Source of the DNA: Bordetella parapertussis | Lineage (GTDB): Bacteria; Pseudomonadota; Gammaproteobacteria; Burkholderiales; SG8-41 | Direction of reading: 5' to 3' | DNA: 64,000 bases | Assembly: GCA_945885345.1 (NCBI GenBank) | Contig: CAMCYP010000015.1 | Location: 1-64,000 of the forward strand | Shown: positions 57,380-64,000 of the stretch, one piece after another | Position numbering within the stretch: the stretch's first letter is position 1 | Layout: each line of letters begins with the position of its first letter | Made by a program: the position numbers and the translations under genes | The notes under the pieces: generated by a model | Database searches by the model: none | What the model was told of the DNA's origin: nothing | Seen by the model: the letters and a program-made list of their open reading frames with translations, nothing else

Positions 57380-57417
57380 TTACCGTTGGTGACTGCGAGA
57401 AAGAATAACACAAGCCC

Positions 57418-59016
57418 CTAGTGCCTGAACTTGTTGGTAATCGGATAACGCCAGTCTTTGCCGAACCCCCGACTGGTGATACGGATGCCCACCGGCGACT
57501 GGCGGCGCTTGTATTCGCTGATGCGGATCAGTTTCACCACCCGGTCCACATCCGCCGGCGCGTAGCCCATGGCAACGATCTCCTGCGGGCTGCGGTAGTG
57601 CTCGACATAGGCCTCCATGATCGCATCGAGCACGTCATACGGCGGCAGGCTGTCCTGGTCCTTCTGGTCGGGCCGCAGTTCCGCCGAGGGCGCGCGCTCG
57701 ATGACCCGCCGCGGAATCACCGGCGCCACGGTATTGCGGTATTCGGCCAACCGGTAGACCAGGGTTTTTTTCAAGTCCTTCAGCACCGCGAAGCCACCGG
57801 CCATGTCGCCGTACAGCGTGGCATAACCGGTGCCCATTTCACTCTTGTTTCCCGTAGTCAGCACGATGGCGCCGGTCTTGTTGGACATCGCCATCAACAG
57901 CGTGCCGCGGATCCTTGCCTGCAGGTTTTCCTCGGTCACATCTTCCTTCAGCCCGCGGAATTCCCCTGCCAGCGCAGCCTTGAATGCATCAAACACCGGA
58001 CGGATCGCGATTTCGGAATAGCGCACGCCCATGATGCGCGCCTGTTCCTGCGCATCCTCGCAACTCATGCCGGCGGTATATTGCGACGGCATCATCACCG
58101 CATGTACCTTGTCGGCACCCAGCGCATCAACCGCGACCGCCAGCGTCAAAGCCGAATCGATGCCGCCGGATAATCCAAGCAGCGCACCGGGAAATCCGTT
58201 TTTCCCGAGGTAATCGCGCACACCCAGCGTCAATGCCGCGTAAACATCGTGCTCCAGCGACACCGCAGGTGCCACCTCGCCCGGCACCGGCACGCCGCCG
58301 GCAATTTCAACCATGGCCAGCGCTTCCCGGAACGCCGGCAACTGGTGCGTCAACTCGCCGCGACCGTCCACCGCAAAAGAGGCGCCGTCAAACACCAGTT
58401 CATCCTGCCCCCCGACCTGATTGGCATAAATCACCGACATCCCCGTCTTGCCGACGCGCTCGCGCACCACCTCATAACGGGTCAGTTGCTTGTTGATGTG
58501 GTACGGCGAGGCATTCAGCACCAGCAGCAACTGTGCGCCGGCTTCGCGCGCCGCCTTTGCCGCTGCTTCTTCCCACACGTCGGCGCAGATGTTGATGCCG
58601 ATGCGCACGCCCTCGTGTTCGAACACGCAGGGTTCTTCGCCCGAATCAAAATAACGCTCCTCGTCGAACACTGTGTAATTGGGCAGGGAGCGCTTCAGGT
58701 ACGTCGCCACCACCTTGCCGTTACGGATCACCGACGCGGCGTTGTAACGCTTGCTGCCGATCTGGTGCGGGTGCCCCAGCACCAGCGTGATATCACGGAC
58801 GGCGCGGACGATGCCGTGGAACTCGGTGTCGCAGGCGCGAAAAAAATCGTCGCGCAGCAGCAGGTCCTCGGGCGGATAACCCGACAGTGCGAGTTCCGTC
58901 GTCAGCAGCAGTCCGGCGCCGGCAGCTTTGGCACGCTTCGCGGCATCGATAATTTTTGCGGCATTGCCGGCAAGGTCACCGACGGTGAAATTGATCTGTG
59001 CAATCGCTATTTTCAT
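57418..59016 (-). CDS. nadE: NAD synthetase, glutamine-hydrolysing
   Basis: It makes NAD from deamido-NAD with glutamine as nitrogen donor. The 532-residue protein has an N-terminal nitrilase-type amidase domain with the Glu (TTELALSGYPPEDLL), Lys (YLKRSLPNY) and Cys (INICADVWE) triad. The C-terminal synthetase domain has the ATP motif LSGGIDSALTLA. Length and motifs are normal. Transcription runs toward glnB with 53 bp between. Confidence 0.95.
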   Translation of the reverse strand: MKIAIAQINFTVGDLAGNAAKIIDAAKRAKAAGAGLLLTTELALSGYPPEDLLLRDDFFRACDTEFHGIVRAVRDITLVLGHPHQIGSKRYNAASVIRNGKVVATYLKRSLPNYTVFDEERYFDSGEEPCVFEHEGVRIGINICADVWEEAAAKAAREAGAQLLLVLNASPYHINKQLTRYEVVRERVGKTGMSVIYANQVGGQDELVFDGASFAVDGRGELTHQLPAFREALAMVEIAGGVPVPGEVAPAVSLEHDVYAALTLGVRDYLGKNGFPGALLGLSGGIDSALTLAVAVDALGADKVHAVMMPSQYTAGMSCEDAQEQARIMGVRYSEIAIRPVFDAFKAALAGEFRGLKEDVTEENLQARIRGTLLMAMSNKTGAIVLTTGNKSEMGTGYATLYGDMAGGFAVLKDLKKTLVYRLAEYRNTVAPVIPRRVIERAPSAELRPDQKDQDSLPPYDVLDAIMEAYVEHYRSPQEIVAMGYAPADVDRVVKLIRISEYKRRQSPVGIRITSRGFGKDWRYPITNKFRH

Positions 59017-59107
59017 ATCGCTAATATATCATCGACGCACGCATTTTTTTCCCGCGCCAGGACACAAAACCGCGGTGAGACTGCGGTGAAACTGCATTGA
59101 AAGCGCT

Positions 59108-60238
59108 TTGAAACTCGCTTTAAAACTACAAGTAGCCTCCTCGCTGGCGGACGTTGCCCCGGAAGTCTGGAACCGCCTCGCCGGCGACGATCCCTTCCTG
59201 CAGCACGCTTTCCTGCACGCACTGCATGACGCCGGTTGCGCCTGTCCAGACACCGGCTGGGCGCCGCAATACCTGCTGTTGCACAATAGCGACGAACTCG
59301 TCGGCGCGATGCCGCTGTACCTGAAAGGGCACTCCTACGGCGAATACGTATTCGACTGGGCCTGGGCCGATGCCTACCAGCGCCACGGCATCGAGTACTA
59401 CCCCAAGCTGCTCAGTGCCATCCCGTTCACGCCGGTGGTCGGCTCACGTTTGCTCGTTTCAAAACCCGAATACCGCAATCAGCTGGTCGCCGGCGCACTG
59501 GAACTCGCCCGCCGCACAAAAACCACTTCGCTGCACGTGCTGTTTCCGACCGCGGCGGATCTCGAGTGCCTGACCGCCCATGGTTTCCTGCTGCGTCAGG
59601 GCCGCCAGTTCCACTGGACCAATCAACACTACGCGGATTTTGAGCAGTTCCTGGCACAACTCAGCCACGACAAACGCAAAAAAATACGCCAGGAACGGCG
59701 CAAGGTGCGCGATGCCGGCATTACCTTCAACTGGCTGGAAGGCACGGCGATCAGCGATGATGACTGGCGTTTTTTTGCACGCTGTTACAGCCAGACCTAT
59801 CACGAACATCATTCCTCGCCATACCTGAACCTGGAATTTTTCCGCCGCATCGGCGCCGCGATGCCCGACAACCTGGTCTTGGTGCGCGCCGAACGCGACG
59901 GCAAACCCATTGCCGCCTCGCTGCTGGTGCGCAACGGCAACCGGCTCTATGGCCGTCACTGGGGCGCGCTGGAACACCACCCTGCCCTGCATTTTGAAGC
60001 CTGTTATTACCAGGGCATCGAATACGCGATTGCCCGCGGCCTGCAGGTATTCGAAGGCGGCGCGCAGGGTGAACACAAAATGTCACGCGGCCTGCTGCCG
60101 GTGACCACGCAATCGGCGCACTGGCTGGCCCACCCCGAGTTTGCCACCGCCATCGAAAACTTCCTCGACCGCGAAACTGCGCTGATGGAAGAGCACGGTC
60201 GCGAACTGGCGACACGCACGCCCTTCAAATCGGCATGA
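59108..60238 (+). CDS. COG3146/FemAB-like acyltransferase family protein
   Basis: A 376-residue soluble protein of the PF04339 family (peptidoglycan-biosynthesis-like GNAT folds). Family features are WNRLAGDDPFLQHAFLHALH, then GYMPLYLK-type GAMPLYLKGHSYGEYVFDWA, KRKKIRQERRKV and FEGGAQGEHKMSRGLLP. The biochemical role is unproved. The start is TTG 59108; no ATG fits the conserved N-terminus. The upstream repeats of TGAAACTGC/TTGAAAGC may confuse start choice. Confidence 0.85.
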   Translation: MKLALKLQVASSLADVAPEVWNRLAGDDPFLQHAFLHALHDAGCACPDTGWAPQYLLLHNSDELVGAMPLYLKGHSYGEYVFDWAWADAYQRHGIEYYPKLLSAIPFTPVVGSRLLVSKPEYRNQLVAGALELARRTKTTSLHVLFPTAADLECLTAHGFLLRQGRQFHWTNQHYADFEQFLAQLSHDKRKKIRQERRKVRDAGITFNWLEGTAISDDDWRFFARCYSQTYHEHHSSPYLNLEFFRRIGAAMPDNLVLVRAERDGKPIAASLLVRNGNRLYGRHWGALEHHPALHFEACYYQGIEYAIARGLQVFEGGAQGEHKMSRGLLPVTTQSAHWLAHPEFATAIENFLDRETALMEEHGRELATRTPFKSA

Positions 60239-60316
60239 ATACGAAAAAAAGCACATCAGAAAGCGCAAAAAATCCGACTTGCCGTATAGTTGCGTGTCAA
60301 AAAAACGGATACACCC

Positions 60317-60865
60317 ATGAAGTTCTGCAGCAATTGCGGCTCTGAAGTCGCACTGAAGATTCCCGCCGGCGACACGCTGCCACGCCACGTCTGTGACGCC
60401 TGCGGCACCATTCATTACCAGAATCCGAAAATGATCGTCGGCTGCATCGCCGAGTGGGAGCAGCGCATCCTCCTCTGTCGCCGCGCGATCGAACCGCGCC
60501 ACGGCCTGTGGACGGTACCGGCCGGCTTTATGGAGAACGGGGAGACTACGGCGCAAGGTGCTGCGCGCGAAACCCTGGAAGAAGCCAATGCCCGCGTCGA
60601 AATCGGGCCGCTGTATGCGATGTACAACATTCCGCACATCAACCAGGTCTACATCCTGTTCCGTGCACGCCTGCTCGACCTTGATTTCAGCGCCGGCAGC
60701 GAGAGCCTGGAAGTACGCCTGTTCGAGGAGGCGGAAGTGCCCTGGGAACAACTGGCCTTTGCCACGGTGCGCAACACGCTGACCCATTATTACGCCGACC
60801 GCAAAGCCGGCGAATACCGCTTCCACCTCGGCACCATCGAACGCGCCGCTGCATCACGCTCCTGA
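60317..60865 (+). CDS. NUDIX hydrolase with zinc ribbon
   Basis: A 182-residue protein with an N-terminal zinc ribbon (Cys4, Cys7, Cys26, Cys29) and a Nudix box at 70-92 (G-x5-E-x7-RE-x2-EE). It resembles the NudC-like or ADP-ribose pyrophosphatase groups that carry a zinc ribbon. The substrate is not assignable. The start at ATG 60317 keeps the first Cys pair. Confidence 0.85.
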   Translation: MKFCSNCGSEVALKIPAGDTLPRHVCDACGTIHYQNPKMIVGCIAEWEQRILLCRRAIEPRHGLWTVPAGFMENGETTAQGAARETLEEANARVEIGPLYAMYNIPHINQVYILFRARLLDLDFSAGSESLEVRLFEEAEVPWEQLAFATVRNTLTHYYADRKAGEYRFHLGTIERAAASRS

Positions 60866-60878
60866 ATACGTTCCTGAT

Positions 60879-62048
60879 TCAGGCGGCGCGCAAAGCGTCG
60901 ACAATCCCCAGACGGGAAGCGCGCACTGCTGGCAGGAAACCGCCGACCAGCCCCATCAGCACGGCAAAGCCCAGCGACAGCACGATGATGCGCGGCGTCA
61001 GCGCAAAGCTGAACGCCAGTTCCGAAAACGACTGCCAGTTCAGCGTCGAGATGTGCACGAACTGCATCAGCGAGGCCAGCAGCACCCCGGCCACGCCGCC
61101 GACTGCACCGAGCAGCACCGCTTCCAACAGGAATGTTGCGAGAATGCTGGAGCGGCGGAAGCCCAGCGCGCGCAGCGTGCCGATTTCACCGGTTCGGTTG
61201 GCCACCGCACCGTACATGGTGATGGTGGCGCCGATCATCGCGCCCACTGAAAAAATCACCGACAGTGTCAGCCCGAGATAGCTGATGAAATTCGACAGCG
61301 CTTTCGACTGCTCCTCGAAAAATTCGCGTTCGTACTTCACATCCAGCGTCAGTCGCGGATCGCCTTCAAGGCGTTCCTTCAGCGCCGGCAATGTCGCCGG
61401 ATCCGCCAGCCGCGCCACCACCGCGGACCAGGCATTGCGCCGGAACGACTGCTGCAACTGTTCGGCGTCCACCCACAATTCGGAATCGTAGGCTGAACCC
61501 TTGGCCTCGAAGCGCCCCACCACCCGCCACTCCCGTCCGCCGAAACGCAGCAATGACCCGACCGCCGCGCCTTCAAAGCGCTGGGCGATACTGGCGCCGA
61601 CGATGACCTCGGCAGAACCCGGACGGAATGCGCGGCCTTCGACAATCTGCAACTGCGGCCGTAACTCAAATGCCGCCGGGCCGACACCACGGGTAGTGAC
61701 ATTGGTCGCCGTTCCGGTGTCGCGCTTGGGCAAGGTGATCAGCACCACCACTTCTTTCGATACCAGACGCACGCCGCCGGCACCGATGGCGATTTCCGGC
61801 TGGGTTTCGACGATGCCGGCCTGGGTGCGATCCACCACGCTGGAAATCTCGGCACCGGCGGCACGACGCGTCACGTGCACATTATCGGGTTGACCCGTCG
61901 CAACCAGCGCCTGCTTCAATCCCGTGTCCAGCATCTGCACCGCCGCGAATACAAACACCACCAGCGCCATGCCGCCGGCGGTCAGCACCGTGGTCAGCTT
62001 GCGCGTCCACAGGTTGCGCAGCGTGTACGAAAATGGAATGCCTTTCAT
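60879..62048 (-). CDS. ABC transporter permease (MacB/LolC-like FtsX domain)
   Basis: A 389-residue permease. An N-terminal helix (about 15-38) is followed by a large periplasmic MacB_PCD-like domain (about 45-240) and three C-terminal FtsX helices (about 262-290, 315-340, 355-380). RTLGALG-type coupling sequence GTLRALGFRRSSI is visible. It overlaps the preceding permease gene by 4 nt. It pairs with the permease at 62045 and the ATPase at 63257. Confidence 0.88.
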   Translation of the reverse strand: MKGIPFSYTLRNLWTRKLTTVLTAGGMALVVFVFAAVQMLDTGLKQALVATGQPDNVHVTRRAAGAEISSVVDRTQAGIVETQPEIAIGAGGVRLVSKEVVVLITLPKRDTGTATNVTTRGVGPAAFELRPQLQIVEGRAFRPGSAEVIVGASIAQRFEGAAVGSLLRFGGREWRVVGRFEAKGSAYDSELWVDAEQLQQSFRRNAWSAVVARLADPATLPALKERLEGDPRLTLDVKYEREFFEEQSKALSNFISYLGLTLSVIFSVGAMIGATITMYGAVANRTGEIGTLRALGFRRSSILATFLLEAVLLGAVGGVAGVLLASLMQFVHISTLNWQSFSELAFSFALTPRIIVLSLGFAVLMGLVGGFLPAVRASRLGIVDALRAA

Positions 62049-63202
62049 CCCACCGCCCGCAATCCGTCAACGATGCGCACCCGTGCAGCGCGCAGCGCCG
62101 GCAGCACGGCAGCAGCCATGCCAACCGTGACCGCGCAACCCGCCTGCATCCATACCGTAGCCGCGCTCACCTCAAACACCTTGAACAATGTACCCATCTG
62201 CCGGGCAAACCAGTCCGCCACGGGAAATGTCAGCACTATGCCAAGCCCCGCACCCATGGCTGCGATCACCAGCGATTCACCGAAAATCAGGCTGCTGAGA
62301 AAACCCGGGCCGAAGCCCAGCGCTTTCAGCGTCGCGTATTCGGACATGCGTTCACGTGCGGTCATCGCCATGGTATTGGCCATCACCGCGAGAATGATGA
62401 ATATCACCACAAAGGACACGATGCGGATGGCAATGACGATGGCCTCGGTCTGCTTGACGAAGCCGATCTGGAAGGCCTGCTCGGTTTCCGTCAGTGTTTC
62501 CGCGGCGGAATTGCCGAACTGGGCGTCAATCGACTTGCTGATTTCCGCGGCACGCGCGACATCGCTGACCTGCACCACAAACACGCCCACCTGGTTGGCG
62601 CGCTGCGGCGCACGAACACGGATACTTTCGTTCAGATATTCCCAATGGAAAAAAAACTGCGAAGTATCCGTGGTCGCTGATCCGCCGTCGTAAATCGCAC
62701 GCACCACGAATTCCCAGTTGCCGGAAAAAATCGTGCCCCTCAGCGGCACCACATCGCCGACCTTGAAACCATAGGTATTCGCCAGTTTGCGCCCGACGAT
62801 CGCGCCTTTGCGGTCACGCATGAAATCGCGCAACTGATCTTCGGGAATGCGGTACTCCGGATACATCGCCAGGTACGGCACCGCGTCGATGGCGAACTGC
62901 GGAAAAAAATTCTTCGGTTCCTGGTACACGCCGGCAAACCAGTTCGCGGCGGCCACCGAGCGCACGCCATCGACACCGCGGATCTTGTCGCGGTAATGCA
63001 CTGGCAGCGGCACCACCAGCGACACCGAGTTGCGCGTGATCAGCCGGTCCGGCGCAGCAGCCTTGGAACCGGAATACCAGGCATCGACGACGGTTTGCAG
63101 CAAACCAAAAGACAGGATCGCCACCAGCAGCCCGAGCACAGTCAGCAAAGTGCGCAGCTTGTGGCGCAGCGTATTGCGAAGAATGAGCTTCAGCAGGTGC
63201 AT
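62045..63202 (-). CDS. ABC transporter permease (MacB/LolE-like FtsX domain)
   Basis: A 385-residue paralogue of the other permease, with the same layout: a helix at about 15-35, a periplasmic domain (about 40-250), and three C-terminal helices (about 262-380) with ERMSEYATLKALGFGPGFLS. The operon has two different permeases and one ATPase, as in LolCDE. It lacks the membrane-fusion protein needed by MacA-MacB, at least within the window. Confidence 0.88.
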   Translation of the reverse strand: MHLLKLILRNTLRHKLRTLLTVLGLLVAILSFGLLQTVVDAWYSGSKAAAPDRLITRNSVSLVVPLPVHYRDKIRGVDGVRSVAAANWFAGVYQEPKNFFPQFAIDAVPYLAMYPEYRIPEDQLRDFMRDRKGAIVGRKLANTYGFKVGDVVPLRGTIFSGNWEFVVRAIYDGGSATTDTSQFFFHWEYLNESIRVRAPQRANQVGVFVVQVSDVARAAEISKSIDAQFGNSAAETLTETEQAFQIGFVKQTEAIVIAIRIVSFVVIFIILAVMANTMAMTARERMSEYATLKALGFGPGFLSSLIFGESLVIAAMGAGLGIVLTFPVADWFARQMGTLFKVFEVSAATVWMQAGCAVTVGMAAAVLPALRAARVRIVDGLRAVG

Positions 63203-63214
63203 GATAAAATAATC

Positions 63215-63233
63215 AATAAAAACAATTACTTAT
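63215..63233 (-). repeat. AT-rich recurrent motif, copy 5
   Basis: AATAAAAACAATTACTTAT lies between the ABC ATPase gene and the first permease gene, 13 bp upstream of the permease start. It is flanked by a CATGAT/ATCATG inverted pair (63200-63205, 63235-63240). Confidence 0.6.
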
Positions 63234-63256
63234 AATCATGCGCTAAGGGCCGGCAA

Positions 63257-63940
63257 CTAGTCTGCCAGCACGCCTTTTTCCAAGTGCCGCACCGAGCGCG
63301 CACGTTTCGCCGCATAAGGATCATGAGTCACCATGATGATGGTCTTGCCCAACTCAGTGTTCATGCGATCCATCAGCGCGAGGATGTCATCGGCAGATGA
63401 ACGATCCAGATCCCCCGTCGGTTCATCCGCAACCAGTATCGCCGGATCGGTAATGATCGCGCGCGCAATCGCCACCCGCTGCTGCTGCCCGCCCGACAAT
63501 TCCGACGGGTAGTGTTCCATGCGGTCAGACAGCCCGACCATGGCCAAGGCCATTTCCACATGCTCACGCCGCGCACGCGCCGGCAAACCGGTCAGCAACA
63601 AGGGCAGTTCAACATTCTCGAATGCCGTCAGCACCGGCATCAGGTTGTAAAACTGGAAAATGAAACCGACATTACGCGAGCGCCAGTCAGCCAGTTCAGC
63701 CTCGCCCAGCGTCATGATGTCGGTACCACCAACGCGCAACTCGCCACTGTCCGGACGATCGATGCCGGCAATCAGATTCAGCAAAGTACTCTTGCCCGAC
63801 CCCGAAGGCCCCATCAGCGCAACAAAATCCCCGGTCGCAATATCAAAGGTGATGTCTTCCAGCACCGGCACCTTTTGCCCGCCGCGCCAGTACGATTTGA
63901 CGAGGTGGCGGATCTGCACCGCTGGAGCTGAAACCGGCAT
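63257..63940 (-). CDS. ABC transporter ATP-binding protein (LolD/MacB-type)
   Basis: A roughly 227-residue ATPase. Walker A is GPSGSGKST, the Q-loop is in FIFQFYNLMP, the signature is LSGGQQQRVAIARA, Walker B is ILVADEPTGDLD, and the H-loop is MVTHD. This is the LolD/MacB/FtsE group serving FtsX-type permeases. ATG 63940 is used; a TTG four codons earlier is possible, and neither has a good SD. It heads the exporter operon. Confidence 0.92.
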   Translation of the reverse strand: MPVSAPAVQIRHLVKSYWRGGQKVPVLEDITFDIATGDFVALMGPSGSGKSTLLNLIAGIDRPDSGELRVGGTDIMTLGEAELADWRSRNVGFIFQFYNLMPVLTAFENVELPLLLTGLPARARREHVEMALAMVGLSDRMEHYPSELSGGQQQRVAIARAIITDPAILVADEPTGDLDRSSADDILALMDRMNTELGKTIIMVTHDPYAAKRARSVRHLEKGVLAD

Positions 63941-63978
63941 CTCACTTAACAATATTGGGTTTGAAAAACAAAAAAATT

Positions 63979-63997
63979 CGCCGGGGGTAGCCCGGCG
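63979..63997 (-). terminator. Terminator of a transcript from beyond the window
   Basis: CGCCGGG (63979-63985) pairs with CCCGGCG (63991-63997). On the minus strand AATTTTTTTG follows the stem. It would end a minus-strand transcript entering from the right edge, separating it from the ABC operon. Confidence 0.8.
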
Positions 63998-64000
63998 GCT

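Overview
This 64 kb window is ordinary chromosome from a GC-rich Gram-negative bacterium, most likely a betaproteobacterium; the order is not resolvable from the window alone. The evidence is the gene order (prfB-lysS, phaC-phaB-phaR, ftsK-lolA-rarA-serS, trxB-smr), a TctC/Bug-type binding protein, a single P-II gene beside a glutamine-dependent nadE, and outer-membrane assembly genes (bamD, lolA). No rRNA, phage, complete insertion sequence or CRISPR array is visible.

Layout. 0-5 kb: prfB with its programmed +1 frameshift, lysS, a GIY-YIG nuclease gene enclosed by 26-bp inverted repeats, and acetoacetyl-CoA synthetase. 5-9 kb: a glycine-zipper envelope protein and a copper operon (copA-copZ-csoR) with a CsoR-type operator. 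9-12.5 kb: bamD divergent from rluD-pgeF-ZIP transporter. 12.5-19 kb: polyhydroxyalkanoate genes phaC, phaB, phaR, then rimO, a DUF1232 protein and a TAXI-type binding protein. 19-24.3 kb: a YoaA/DinG helicase, then a compositionally different patch with an AT-richer membrane protein, an unusual HflX and a HigB/HigA-like toxin-antitoxin pair. 24.3-33 kb: a thiamine-diphosphate enzyme, an amidohydrolase, a trypsin-like protein, several conserved domain-of-unknown-function genes, cell-wall enzymes (NlpC/P60, MltB) and an XRE regulator. 33-37 kb: a minus-strand operon of a TctC/Bug binding protein, a UGSC-family selenoprotein read through an in-frame UGA, and an unrecognised partner protein; a D-tartrate dehydratase is divergent to it. 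37-43 kb: an MFS transporter and a six-gene operon (PepSY protein, two paralogous four-repeat membrane proteins around a PAP2 phosphatase, and an OmpR/QseBC-like two-component system). 43-56 kb: a degenerate tRNA-Ser copy, tex, an intact tRNA-Ser(CGA), serS, rarA, lolA, ftsK, a FecR-like protein, a Crp/Fnr regulator and trxB. 56-64 kb: an Smr protein, glnB, nadE, a COG3146 protein, a NUDIX hydrolase and a MacB/LolCDE-like ABC exporter.

How the genes work together. AacS, PhaB and PhaC link acetoacetate, acetoacetyl-CoA and PHB; PhaR is the expected regulator. CsoR, CopA and CopZ form a self-regulated copper efflux unit. ftsK-lolA-rarA-serS with tRNA-Ser is a housekeeping block.

The least ordinary signals are the selenoprotein operon (in-frame TGA followed by Gly-Ser-Cys codons and a perfect 8-bp stem with a G-containing loop at bacterial SECIS distance), the GIY-YIG gene inside REP-like inverted repeats, a GC-rich repeat family inserted in frame into two enzyme genes, and a 19-nt AT-rich motif recurring at several sites.
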